Shown: positions 26,301 through 37,256, counted from the stretch's first letter. The stretch: DNA of 64,000 nt from Symbiodinium natans (GCA_905221605.1 CAJNDS010000669.1:328634-392633); one strand, 5' to 3'. The notes: generated by a model from the sequence alone, not told the origin. Translations and numbers: made by a program.

Positions 26301-28490
26301 CCATCCCTTAGATGAGGCAGATCTTCTATCCAGGCGGTTACGAAGTCACCCTTGAATAGGAAACTTCCATCACGAGTTTTCTTCATTCACAAGTTTACAG
26401 ATCTTATGATTGGTTTGTTTCGCTCATTGGTTGCTTCGCGAGGGCGTTTCCTGCGTTCTAGCTCCTTTCTATCTCCAGACAAAAACTAATGGCAATGAAG
26501 CGAAGTGAATACAAAAAAAGTTCAGGAAAGCACGCTTCTTATGAAACGAACGAAATGAATTTTATGCAGGCAGGAAGTAAAAGCAAAATATGCGCCCTTC
26601 TAATATTAGTATTGTTCTTATGTGTACTAGTATTGCCCCCAAAACACCTCAAAATTTATATCTATCTTGTGTGTTTTTTTTGCATGAAAAGAAGTAAAGT
26701 ATGATGTGCAGCCCCCCACAATACTACTACTTTTCAAGGGAAGTTTTGTGGGCCGTTAGGGCAGAGGCACTTGCGCCCCAAGGCTACCGGGAACAGTCCC
26801 CCAAAAGACCTCCAGAAAGCCAGGGGCAGACGTCATAGCAGCACAAGCCCACTGGGTCCGCCTCTCTGGTCTTTCCCTCCGTCAAGATAATGTCGCCATA
26901 GTACCTGCACGCACCGGCTTTCTGCTGAGAGTTGATGCAGCCAAGCCAAGAAAAAAGCGCTGCCTATCATTTGCATGAACCTCAACCCCCTACCCGCAAC
27001 CGATCACGGTGCCTTGGTTCAATCTGCGCTATTTGGGATTGCTCAGGGTTGGGGGAGTTGGGGTTGAGGGGTTGCAAATCGACAGTCAACACAATCTGCA
27101 AGTGCGTCAACGTCAGCCTGACATCTACGACATACGTCACGCTCTGCGACCACTACTCCTGACATGTAGCGGCGATATGTCTTCAGGTGCTTCTTGTCAT
27201 TCTGATCAACTGCGAAGTGAAAGTCATCTCGTGGTCCCTGCGCCCAAAGGACTGGCAAGGTTCACTGGACCAAGTTTGGATGCTGCGGTAGTCTCTCCAG
27301 CCTGGAATCCAAAACAGGGGAATCCTACATGGCAACCCGGTTACCCCAACCACAAAAATTGGAGCCCTCTAGAATATGACTCTCCATCTGCTGAAGTCAT
27401 CGGATGGTCAGCTTTACAGGCCCTAACCTCCAAACCCTCAAAGGATCTGGGATCCTGCAGCCTGGAACACAGGCCAGCCGCGCAGCTGAACTTCACGCCT
27501 TGCCATGGCAAAAGACGACTTGTCCTTGCAGCTCAATGTGGGGGTTCAGGGCCGGGGTGAAGTAACCCCTGAGCGCGAACTCCCTGCACGGAAACCTTCC
27601 GGCTCTAGTCCTGCATCCAAGCTGTCGCCAAGAGGCCACGGCACAGGAAGCTGCGAGGTACAACTTGCTTGAGGCTTGGGGGCACTTAGAGGGTGTAGGA
27701 TTTAGGGTGTCGGGTGTGGGGTGTAGGATTTAAGGTGTCGGGTGTGGGGTGTGGGGTGTAGGGTGTAAGGTGTAGGGTGTAGGGTGTATGTAGGGTGTAG
27801 GGTGTAGAGTGTAGGGTGTAGGGCTTACATTGAAGCAGCCAGCAGCAAGATCTAAAGGGGACTCCTGACAGCGGATCTTTTTCAGGACCAGCTCCTCACA
27901 GGTTCGAAGAGTTGGGGTCTGACTTGGGGCCTTTCGGGCCTTCAGGGGTTTTAGGGTTCTGGGTTTAGGGTTCAGGGCTTTAAACCCCAGTGTCGTTTGG
28001 GAGCCCCTGAATCCCAACCTGCAACATCCTCTCAAAGCCGTCAAAGTGAGACTCTTCCGCGTAGAGCCAATTCCCGGTTGAACGACCAAGCCAGAAACAT
28101 TTACCATGCCAGAACGGCTCTCCCCTCAAGACTTGGGCCCCTTCCCATGCACTGCGAATCTGGGGGGCTTACGGTCTAGGGCTGATTCTTGCCGATGTGG
28201 GTACTTCCCCAAATAAGGGTAAAGGCACATGTGCTCTCATTCAGAAGTTTTGCGGGGCATGAAGTCCCCACATTTCAGCCGTCCTCATTGCTTCGGGCAT
28301 CCTGGACCTGAGAATCCAAGCAACCGAAGGTGCCCCCCAAGCTCACAGGGTTTAGGGTTTAGGGTCTAGGGTTTAGGGTTTAGGGTTTAGGGTCTAGGGC
28401 TTTTCCCAGCGCTTATTTCTCAGGTCTCGGCGAGCCAGACGAAAGCAAAGCCGCCCTCGCTGATCTGACGCAGCTCTGTCACGGAACGAC
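23395..28490 (-). CDS. NAK-family (AAK1/GAK-like) Ser/Thr protein kinase, multi-exon
   Basis: The exons give the kinase landmarks in order. G-loop ISEGGFAFVWLAE lies at about 28,427-28,490; beta-3 lysine ELVLKKIRCQ at 27,865-27,894; the probable alpha-C region NDKKHLKTYRR at 27,136-27,209. Then YYGDIILTEGKTRE 26,862-26,904; hinge LLFEFCSGGHLL 26,176-26,238; GKLSEKLIVQTLSE 26,009-26,062; catalytic loop PPVQHRDLK 25,784-25,837; VENVLRGSDGHWK 25,637-25,674; LLDFGSWSDE 25,394-25,439; activation loop IDKYTTMIYR 24,805-24,833; PPEMVDFY 24,304-24,341; KVDVWMIGCILYTLMFYR 24,074-24,155; HPFQDESPLAIANARF 23,848-23,910; DKLRDLTHWLL 23,621-23,672; DPSHRPDTVTLL 23,395-23,460. From YYGD onward every junction keeps phase. 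HRDLKVEN, DFGS and KYTT..YR.PEM match AAK1/BIKE/GAK kinases, which in animals act on clathrin adaptors; that role here is inference. Most donors are GC. The start codon, the alpha-C glutamate and the 3' end are not located. Telomere-like arrays and an AT-rich block lie in introns. Confidence 0.85.
23977..24041 (-). repeat. CCCTAAA array inside a kinase-gene intron
   Basis: About eight CCCTAAA-type units (CCCTAAAC, CCCGAAA, CCCTATA variants) between kinase exons 23,848-23,910 and 24,074-24,155. Confidence 0.85.
24360..24575 (+). repeat. Degenerate TTTAGGG-derived text in a kinase-gene intron
   Basis: Loose TTTGGGG/TTTAGG/TTCGGGG repeats, much decayed, between exons 24,304-24,341 and 24,805-24,833. 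Confidence 0.6.
26340..26720. other. AT-rich block in a kinase-gene intron, possible insertion
   Basis: A stretch of much lower GC content than its flanks, in the intron between kinase exons 26,176-26,238 and 26,862-26,904. It has motifs such as GCGAAGTGAA and AACGAACGAAATGAA, resembling those in AT-rich blocks at 43,142-43,782 and 46,620-47,180. No clear terminal repeats were seen. The short plus-strand frame at 26,489-26,704 is probably chance. Confidence 0.5.
27684..27832 (+). repeat. TAGGGTG variant array in a kinase-gene intron
   Basis: About 18 units of TAGGGTG or GGTGTGGGG, a 7-bp variant of the telomere-type unit, immediately downstream (minus sense) of the beta-3 lysine exon. Confidence 0.85.
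28349..28400 (+). repeat. TTTAGGG array in a kinase-gene intron
   Basis: Seven near-perfect TTTAGGG units with TCTAGGG variants, about 30 bp downstream (minus sense) of the G-loop exon. Confidence 0.9.
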
Positions 28491-29786
28491 CTTGGGAGCA
28501 TGGTCTTTGAAGAGCGCAGTCTCAAGGGGCTGCCATGCAGGGGGCCTCATTCTTTGGCCTGAGGCGCAGCATGGCGAGAGTGAGATTCGATCCACCCCCC
28601 AGATGCCACAAAGAACGCTGCAAGCCAAGCGCCTGAAGCTCCCTGACTCCCCCTGAAGCCGGCGCTGACAGGGCCGCGGCCGGCAATGGTGTGCTGCCGC
28701 CCGTGCACCTGCAAGTTACGACAGTAAGGATGACGAGTTTGGGGAAAATTTTGGAGAATTTTGGAGTACCCCTACTTCGGGACATAGGAGCGGGAAGAAG
28801 TTTGGAAGGACATGAGCATATAGATGCTGGGCCTTCAAATCTTCGCCTGACCCCTCGTGGTGTCACCAAACAAGCCCATCAAATCCCCAACCAAAAAGAG
28901 CAAGTGCCCGAGACCCACACGGCTGGCATGAACTTCTGCATCACTGGTACGGCGGCCTGACCGTTGGGGTGGGGGGGGAACATGCCACGCGGAGCTTGAA
29001 AGGTCTTGAAAGAGAACCAGACGCCTTTCTAAAGGCACAACTCAAGCGAGTCTCACAATGCCTGCGTGCCCATACAAGATTCCAATGACTCAGGCAGGCT
29101 CAAGGCCTCGGCAGCCTCGGTCAGAAGATGGCCTTTGGCCTCCCTGAACTTCTCGTAACCTTGGCGCAGCTAAGCCAGGAGACGGTCACAGATGTCTGGA
29201 CCCCTGACAGGAGTCTCCAAGCCCTCCCCCATCCCTATGCCTGCGACGGCAAAAGCACGCCACACCGGAAAGGACGTGAAATCGTGAAAAAGAACACCAT
29301 CCGCAGGGAAAGAGGCTGCATCACTCTACATGGGCTTCAGGGACTTTCGGGGGGGCATAAATGGAATCATGGAGCCAGCTTTCAGCCGCTCCATGCCTCG
29401 AAACGCGTCGGCACGGAGAAGGCCGAGGGGCTTGTGGTAAACTTGGCGAATGCTGGGTCTTGGGAGTCTTGGGGGGGGATGGGTTTGTGTTCAGGTGCTT
29501 CAGCACTAGAAGCCCGAATGGTAGAGCGTCATGCCTCTCAGTTGTACAAAAGTACTTGTGCACATAAATCAGTACTTCTATATCATGTTCATGTAGATGT
29601 ATAAAAGTATGTATGTCAGAACAAGATACGACATGGAGCAAAAGGTATCAGTGTTCCCGAATTTCCCTTGCGGGCCCTAACCTGAGCTTCGGGGAGCTTT
29701 CCCCAAGCGGATGGGAGCCCTGGGCGGCCAACAAAAAGAAACACGGCTGCGGGCACGGGCGCGTGGCAATGCAAGCACAGAAGCTC

Positions 29787-29853
29787 CTAAACCCTAAACC
29801 CTAAACCCTAAACCCTAAACCCTAAACCCTAAACCCTAAACCTACAAGCACTC
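29787..29853 (-). repeat. CCCTAAA array
   Basis: About nine perfect CCCTAAA units. The matching place in unit B (about 40,010-40,045) has only three or four, so the array length changed since the duplication. Confidence 0.9.
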
Positions 29854-30479
29854 CAGAATCCGGAGCCTTCAGGCTGAACTCGAAGTCTTCGACTCAGGGC
29901 TTGCAACCCTCGAACCGCAAGCACCCCCAAAACTCCAAAGTTCACCCTTTTTTCGTTGGCACCCCGGGGTCAAGGATGCCTCTCTTTCTTCGAGCGATCA
30001 GGCTTCAGAAGTTCAGGGTTACTGGAGTTTGGAGGTTTAGGATTTGGGGTGATTGACTAGGTGGAGGCGTGCTACTCATGCTTTGCTTCTCTAGAACCCT
30101 GATCCAGCTTCTTTCACTCGCACTGCTGAACTTCTTGTCGACCCAACTCTACAAGCAAACCATGTCCCTGCGTTACTGGCTCAACACGTTCGCTTGTGGA
30201 ACAATGCCACGAAGAGCATCCACTCTCTGTGCGCGGCATCTTGGGGGTTTGGCTTCCGATACATCGTTTAGCTGAGCCCTCGCACTATGTGCATGGGGCA
30301 GCGGCCGTGGCCGTGCATGGGGAAGTGGCAGTATGCCAGGACTGTACAGAGTGTGCCGTTGGTAGCGTTGTGTTCAACCCATTCGTGGTGATGTGTACGT
30401 TGGAGACCTGCACCTTCCATGACTTTCAGGGACTGGGTGCCATCGGGATCTGGTTGCCATTGCTGCCGTGTGGGGAAAG

Positions 30480-33176
30480 CCTACAACTCGCAAGGCAATG
30501 GTTCAGACCTCGCCTTCACATGCCCGGCAAAAGAGACTGGTCTTTGGAGATCAACTCCCCAAGGAGTGCAAGCAACTGCAATGGACGGGCGATACCCAAA
30601 GCCCTTTCCAGCCTTGTTGCCGGAGCAGTACGATGGTACCTGAATGACCGGGACACTTGGGGCAGGCTGCGCACCCCAAAGCTGCGGCAAGGAGAACATC
30701 CGAATGTCAGGAAACTTTGTGTCTTCAAATCCGCTGCTCTGAAAGAGGCGCACTTGCTGCGACAGACACTGTGCTTTTGGCTCGACATGTTTGTCTACGC
30801 TCGGTGCAAGCGGCATTCTCCCTGGCGACTTAGTGGAAAAGGTACCCAACTACTGTGCGGGTCTGAGCAGCACTGCCTGGCAGGAGGGAGCATCCAGCCA
30901 GGTCAGGTCGATGCCTCGGACTCAGCAACCTATCAATGGGAATTCTGCTTGACATCACATCAAGATTGTCAGCCTGTCAGGAAAGATGCTTTCCCAGTAG
31001 TCGAAGACCAAGACCATTCCCCTGGAGAGCTGCGGCCACATGCCTTGGGCTTGACAAGCGAGCGCACGAGCCCTGAGCGTGTCTCTCTCAGGATACGTCG
31101 CAGCGAAAGTTTGCTCAATGGGTCCCCGTGTCAGTCTCCGTCTCACAGACACTGGGCATGCTCGAACCTCGGCCCAGGGCTTAAACGCCAGCCGAGGTTC
31201 TGCTCAGAGCGCTGTTGGCCATGGTGTTGCTGATCACCTTCTCCCCCTGCAGCAGCATTGTGCAAAGCTTGCCGTCAACGCCGAGACCCAGACGACCAAG
31301 TATCATTCTCATGTTACTCTTATGGCAAGCCAAAGTCCATATCGCCGACTTTGGAGGCTCCTTGAAGGCTCCGTAGGGTTTTAGGACTGGCAAAGAGGGC
31401 CTGCTGGACCGTCACAAGGACGCTCTCCGAGTCGGTCTCTCGAAATTGGACCTTGGCTCAGGCGTTGGTGGCAGTGAAAAACAATCCGACCTCCGCACCA
31501 AGACGGGCTTCGAAGTCTTAGCGTTGGGTCGAGAGTGCAAAGGGAGCTTGGGGATGCAGTGGGCTATGGGCTGCATGATGATGCTAAACACCCTTGGCCT
31601 CAAACGCTGACTGTTGAAGTAGACTGTAGGCGACGCCCAAGGCACGGAATAGTTGAAGGGGTGCTCGGTGTCGATGGTGTTCGCATTGCCCGGACCGAAC
31701 AATGCCGTCGTGAATCTTGGATCGGGGTGGTGTGAGGAAAGGGAACGGACAAAATTAGATCTCTGCAATCTGAAGGGTCATCCGAAGCAAGCGCTGCCAA
31801 TTTGGCGGGCAGGAGGGCAACTTCAGGGAAAAGATCACGAAACCTCAGATGAGGGACCTCATCGGCCTGTTGAAATTATTTGGAGGGGAGTACTGGCAGC
31901 TGGCTCGATACCCACAAGCCGCTGGCTCGATACCCAAAAGCCTCGACGCAAGCAAACCTTCCCAGCTCAGAGGCCTCATGACGGGGCTTCCATTGGCGCT
32001 GCAATTCCAGCGCGTCGGTGGGTCGCCACAGAGATGGTTCGTGACCTCCAGGCTTAGGCTTTAAAAGGGTTAAGGGCTTAGCAGGCAGGTTCGTTGCAAT
32101 CCTCGCGCAACTACGATTCAGTCCTTGCAAGCTGAGGTCTGAAGGTGCGACCTTTTCTTGACCCGGTTTGGTTCAACGCACGACCGCGCTCAAAGATTCT
32201 TGACGGTTGGGCGGAAGCACAAGACAGGTGCAAACGCTCCAAACTCCTTTTTTGGCTAGGCCGCTCTAGGCATGGAACTGAGAAGCTTTGTACTGGGCCT
32301 GTAGCGCGTGAGTGTTCATGTTGTTCAGGTCAAACTCCTGGCTTGCTGGGTCCCTCCACGGACGTTCTCCCTTTCGGGCTTAGAATTCAAGCAGGGTTGG
32401 GGCTTGAGGTTTAGGTTTGTACACCCTAAACCTGACATCCTAAACCCTAAACTCCACACACTCTCAGCTCAGGCTCGTTGCAGCAGTTTTCACCCTCACA
32501 GTTGGCATCGCAGTAGCAGTCCGAAAAGTCACCTCAGGATTCCCTTTTATGGGGTTACGGTTTAGACTTTAGGTGGTGATCACCGTAGCAAGCAACCTGC
32601 CCACATACCATCACATCATAAAATGACGGTTACCAGGGTGAGGAGGATCCCAAACATCCGGAGGGAGGGGACGAAGGTTCTAAAACGCCTCATCCTGCTC
32701 CTCTCGCAGACAAGGCTCCTGGTGGCCATGCCGGCATGGCCACCAAGTAAAAGCCGACCTCAGCGACCCCCGTCACGAGACGGAGCTCACGCAGCTGATG
32801 CGCGAGCAACACTCGCGAAGCTGTGCTGCAAAGGGCCCTAGAAAGTCTGACAACGCCACGACTGGTCAAGCAGCATTGCAGCCGCAACCGGCCCCGTTCC
32901 TTTGCTGACTTGGGGCCAGTTGCTTCAATGTCCGAAGAATTGTTCTGGGCTTGCCTTTAGAGGCGTCGCGGGGGAGGGGGAAGTCGAGAGTCCCAAGGCC
33001 CTCAAGACATAGAAAAGGCTGACGCTGGACAAAGGGGCAGGTAGATGGTCGCCGAGAAGGTCTTTCCAGGCAGCTGTAGCATCTTGAAGTTTTCTGCGCT
33101 GCAAGTATACGTAGTGTCGTGCTTCCTGAGACCCACATGAGCCCATTTCAGCACACGCGAAACTTTGCTCACGACA
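30480..33176 (-). CDS. Duplicated gene, downstream exons in unit A (partial, borders uncertain)
   Basis: Minus-strand segments read like exons and are shared with unit B. HVGLRKHDTTYTCS..FKMLQLPGKTFS is at about 33,050-33,176; HQLRELRLVTGVAEVGFYLVAM at about 32,735-32,815; FVPSLRMFGILLTLVTVIL, a membrane-span-like stretch, at about 32,624-32,690; LFGPGNANTIDTEH then PFNYSVPWASPTVYFN at about 31,620-31,725; YGAFKEPPKSAIWTLACHK then LGRLGLGVDGKLCTMLLQGE at about 31,187-31,375; FAATYPERDTLRARALACQ at about 30,990-31,110. In PFNYSVPWASP and the adjoining GPGNANT, the only change between copies is synonymous (AAT/AAC). Phases were not fully solved and plus-strand frames are also open in places. 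The family is unknown; a membrane protein is likely if these exons belong together. Confidence 0.4.
32721..32744. other. 24-bp perfect palindrome
   Basis: GGTGGCCATGCC and its exact reverse complement abut. In unit B (about 43,049-43,072) the left arm is mutated (GGTGAAGATGCC), so symmetry is not conserved between copies. Confidence 0.9.
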
Positions 33177-33215
33177 TCTGGCCAAGGGTAAAAGGCCACA
33201 GGCCTGAAGGTGAGA

Positions 33216-33225
33216 GCTTTTTCAG
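33216..33225. repeat. Left target-site duplication GCTTTTTCAG
   Basis: Ten bases directly abut the left end of the inserted element and are repeated exactly at 37,242-37,251. Unit B has this sequence once (44,183-44,192). Confidence 0.9.
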
Positions 33226-33244
33226 AGGGCACACGCGAAGAAAT
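33226..33244 (+). repeat. Left terminal inverted repeat
   Basis: AGGGCACACGCGAAGAAAT, followed by TTTTTTA. A shorter relative (GCGAAGAATTTTTTTA) recurs inside the element near 33,584. Confidence 0.85.
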
Positions 33245-33417
33245 TTTTTAAGGCCGGGGGGGGGGGGGGGGGGGTTTTTCATTTGTAACCCCCCTTCATG
33301 ACTACCGCGGGGTTTCTCCGGGGGGGCGGGGGGGCGCGATTATTTTTTTTGTTTTTTTTTTGAGGGGGGGGGGGGGGGGGGGGGGTCGCGATTATTATTC
33401 TTATTATATAGTACCAC

Positions 33418-33420
33418 CAT

Positions 33421-33498
<78 letters not shown>

Positions 33499-33500
33499 CA

Positions 33501-33572
<72 letters not shown>
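33418..33572 (+). repeat. (TAC)n array 1
   Basis: About 50 TAC trinucleotides with a few CCACTACCA interruptions. It is open in every frame (Leu, Tyr or Thr runs) and is not coding. A G-run block with ACCCCCCTT and GACTACC precedes it, and that block recurs before the next array. Confidence 0.95.
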
Positions 33573-33573
<1 letters not shown>

Positions 33574-33746
33574 CTACAACTACGGCGAAGAATTTTTTTA
33601 GCGGGGGGGGGGGGGGGTTGGTTTATATTGTAACCCCCCTTATGACTACCGGGGGTTCTACGGGGGGGGCGGGGGGGGGCGCGATTATTTTTTTTTTTGA
33701 GGGGGGGGGGAGTCGCGATTATTATTATTATTATTATTATTATTAT

Positions 33747-34000
<254 letters not shown>

Positions 34001-34239
34001 TAGGCGGTCACAAGAAGATGGCACGATGAGCCCCGCACGAGTTGTTGGCACGCAGTCTTGGTCACATGGATGGGCCCAAAAATCAGTATGCCATCCATTG
34101 GTGCGTGATTCGGGGGGCGGTGCCCCCGGGATCGGTATGCCAGCCTTTTGTGCGGGTGGGAGGCCCTGATCCCCACCGAGATGTGGTGGGCTTGCAGGGT
34201 TTGAGGAACCCAGACAGAACTCAGGGGGGGAGGGGGGGG

Positions 34240-35990
34240 GCAGGGTCTTGTAGCCTCACAGACGCCATCCTTTTGTGCCACGAGAGAAAAGACCCCAACA
34301 AGCTGTTGCGGCTGCTGTGGGTATATAGTCGTGGGGGATGTTTTGTTGTATGTATGTGTGGGGGGTGGTGGCGAATCAGCTTTTTTTTCCAAGACCCACC
34401 TGTTCCTCCACCCTCAAGCCCGGTGGGGGGGGGGGGGGTCTTGTGGCCTCAGACCTTTTGCGCCAGGACCTGGAGGAACAAATAAAAGAAGAGGCCCCAA
34501 CCGACTGTTGCGGTCGCGGGTATACAGTTGTGGGAAATGTTTTTCTGGTGTGTGTGTGTGGGGTGGTGGTGGCGCAATCAGATTTTTCAAGGAAGCTGTA
34601 TCCAAGTGGTGAGTAGGACCCACCGCTTCCTCCACCTTCACAGCCTGATCCCATTTCCAGGTCACGTGAAGGGGGGGGGGCAGAGTCTTGCGGTTTCAAA
34701 AGATGCCATCCTTTTGCGCCAGGAGGAACAGATAAGATAAGAATTTAAGAGGCCCCAACCGACTGTTGTGGTCGCTGTGGGTATATAGTTGCGGGGGATG
34801 TTGTTTTGGTGTGTGTCTGTGTGGGGTGGTGGTGCAATCAGACTTTCAACGAGGCTGTATCCAGGCGCTGACCACCCACAGACTTCCTCCACCCTCACAG
34901 CTTGCTCCCATTTCCGGGTGGGGGGGGGGAAGGAACTTGCGGGTTCAGAGATGCCATCCTTTTGTGCCAGAGGCCCCAACGCTGTGAGTCTCTGGGGGAT
35001 GTTTTTTTTTGGTGTGTGTATGCGTGGGGCGGTGGCGGTGCAAGCAGATTTTCAAGGAGGCCGTATCCAAGTTCCTCCTGGCACAAAAGCATGGCATCTC
35101 TGAACCGCATGCGCAACTATATACCCACAGAAACCACAACAGTCGGTTGGGCATCTCTGAACCCGCAAGACTCTCCCCGCCCCTCCCGACCTGTGCAAGG
35201 GGAGCAGGCTGTGAGTGTCCTGGTCAGCACTTGTTTTGCCTTGCCCCCACCCGACTTCACCCCGAAGGCGGGTGGGGTGGTGGTGGCGCACTCAGATTTT
35301 CAAGGAAGCTGTATCCAAGTGCTGACCAGGACCAACAGACTTCCTCCACCCTCACAGCCTGCTCCCATTTCCAGGTCGGGTGGGGGGGGGAGGAGGCTTG
35401 TGCGTTCAGAGATGCCATCCTTTTGTGCCAGCAGGAACAGGTAAGAGAACAGGCCCCAACGCTGTGGGTGGGTCTCGAGTTGTGGGGGATTTTGTGGGGG
35501 CGGTGGTGGTTGTGCAATCAGATTCTCAAGGAGGCCCTCCTGGCACGAAAGGATGGCATCTCTGCACCCGCAAAGTTTTGTTTTGGCGCAAGCTGTCAGG
35601 GTGGAGGAAGCGGTGGGTCCTGGTCAGCACTTGGATACAGCCTTTTTGGAAATCTGACGGCACCACCACCACCCCACACATACACACATAAAAACATCCC
35701 CACCAAACTGTACACCCGCAGCGACCACAACAGTCGGTTGGGGTCTCCATTTCCAGGTCGAGTGGGGCAGGGGGAAGAGCCTTGCGGGTTCAGAGATGCC
35801 ATCCTTTGTGCCAGCAGGAACAGGTAAGAGAAGAGGCCCCAACGCTGTGGGTCTCGAGTTGGCAGGGATGTGTTTTTCGGTGTATGTGTGGGGCGGCGGT
35901 GGCGCAATCAGACTTTCAACGAGGCTGTATCCAAGCGCTGGCCAAGATCCGTCCTCCACCCTCATCTTGCAGGTTCAGAGACGCCATCCC
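34240..35990. repeat. Array of ~200-bp units in mixed orientation
   Basis: About seven imperfect copies share GATGCCATCCTTTTGTGCCA, then AGGCCCCAAC..CTGT, GGGGGATGTTTT, GGTGTGTGT, CAATCAGA.TTTCAA and GCTGTATCCAAG. The core is near 34,264, 34,702, 34,951, 35,411 and 35,797 on plus, and inverted near 35,079 and 35,536. Frames run open through several units but shift between copies, so I do not call a protein. Confidence 0.8.
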
Positions 35991-36198
35991 GAGCGGGGGT
36001 CGGGGGGAGGGTGGAAATATGAGGCTCAACGGTGATTGCTTGCCATTTGCGCGCCTAAACGATCCGTGCAGACCTGCGCAAGAAAAAATCCGTGTGCCAT
36101 CCACTTGTGCGTGAAATTGTGGCTGACTGCACCGGAGTTCCCGGACCCGGATGCCAACCATTTGTGCGATTTTTTTTGGAAAATGTCAGAGTGCCAGG

Positions 36199-36295
36199 CA
36201 CGCGGTGGTCATTTTCTCTATGCCATCTTCTTGTGACCCCCTATGCCAGGCACGCGGTGGTCGTTTTCTCTATGCCATCTTCTCGTGACCCCCTA
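36199..36295 (+). repeat. ~49-bp tandem duplication
   Basis: Two adjacent copies of CACGCGGTGGTC, then TTTTCTCTATGCCATCTTCT, then GTGACCCCCTAT, differing by a couple of bases. It sits directly left of a TAC array and reuses the GCCATC core of the 200-bp units. Confidence 0.85.
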
Positions 36296-36296
<1 letters not shown>

Positions 36297-36389
<93 letters not shown>

Positions 36390-36400
36390 GCTACTACTAC
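36297..36400 (+). repeat. (TAC)n array 3, truncated by assembly gap
   Basis: TAC units run into the N gap, so the array length is unknown. Confidence 0.95.
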
Positions 36401-36500
36401 NNNNNNNNNNNNNNNNNNNNNNNNNNNNNNNNNNNNNNNNNNNNNNNNNNNNNNNNNNNNNNNNNNNNNNNNNNNNNNNNNNNNNNNNNNNNNNNNNNNN
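36401..36500. other. Assembly gap (100 N)
   Basis: Exactly 100 N inside a trinucleotide array: a scaffolding gap of arbitrary size. Confidence 0.99.
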
Positions 36501-36704
36501 ATTTTTTTTTAGAGGGGGGGTGGGAAATAATAATTATGATTTTAGAGGGGGGGGGAAATAATAATAATGAAATGGCTTTTCATTCCATTATTATTATTTG
36601 GGGGGGGGGAGGGGAGGGGGGGGTCCATTACCATTATTTTAGAGAGGGGGAGGAAATAATAATAATGAAATGGCTTTTCATTCCATTATTATTTTTTGGG
36701 GGGG

Positions 36705-36745
<41 letters not shown>

Positions 36746-36782
36746 GCTACTACTGCTACTACTGCTACTACTGCTACTACTG

Positions 36783-36876
<94 letters not shown>

Positions 36877-37222
36877 GGGAGGGGGGGGGGGGTTGTCATT
36901 CCATTATTATTATTTAGAGGGGGTGGGAAATAATTATTATTATTTTAGAGGGGGGTGGAAATAATAATAATCAAATGGGGGAAATAATAATAATGAATGG
37001 CTTTTGATTCCATTATTATTATTGGGGGAGGTCCATTATTATTATTTTAGAGGGTAATAATAATGAAATGGCTTTTCATTCCATTATTATTATTTGGGGG
37101 GGGAGGGCGGGGGGGGGGGTCCATTATTATTATTTTAGAGGGTAGGGGGAAATAATAATGAAATGGTTTCCCTTTCCATTATTAATATTTGAAATTTGAA
37201 ATAATGCCAGGGGGTCTCCATT
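36501..37222. repeat. AATAATAATAATGAAATGG palindromic repeats plus TAC array 4
   Basis: At least four copies of a fold-back module: AATAATAATGAAATGGC joined to TTTTCATTCCATTATTATT, with G-runs and TTTAGAGGGGG between. A TAC array with TGC interruptions lies at 36,706-36,876. Each module can form a stem of roughly 15-20 bp. Confidence 0.85.
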
Positions 37223-37241
37223 ATTTCTTCGCGTGCCCCCT
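37223..37241 (-). repeat. Right terminal inverted repeat
   Basis: Plus strand ATTTCTTCGCGTGCCCCCT; its reverse complement matches the left end at 17 of 19 bases. Confidence 0.85.
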
Positions 37242-37251
37242 GCTTTTTCAG
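37242..37251. repeat. Right target-site duplication GCTTTTTCAG
   Basis: Exact copy of the 10 bases at 33,216-33,225. Confidence 0.9.
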
Positions 37252-37256
37252 CTCAC

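Noticed and set aside
26238-26310. In-frame TGA upstream of the kinase hinge (KLRH-stop-TIISL) suggesting a pseudogene
   Set aside because: The hinge exon has its own acceptor (CTGCAG|G at 26,238), and the exon at 26,862-26,904 joins it in phase, so the TGA lies in an intron.
28349-28400. Possible chromosome end at telomere-type arrays
   Set aside because: All such arrays are short, decayed and flanked by unique or coding sequence on both sides.
30196-31233. Longest plus-strand frame (345 codons) in unit A
   Set aside because: The frame is interrupted in unit B, and differences between copies are mostly amino-acid changing on this strand. Minus-strand segments there look more protein-like. 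Treated as a shadow.
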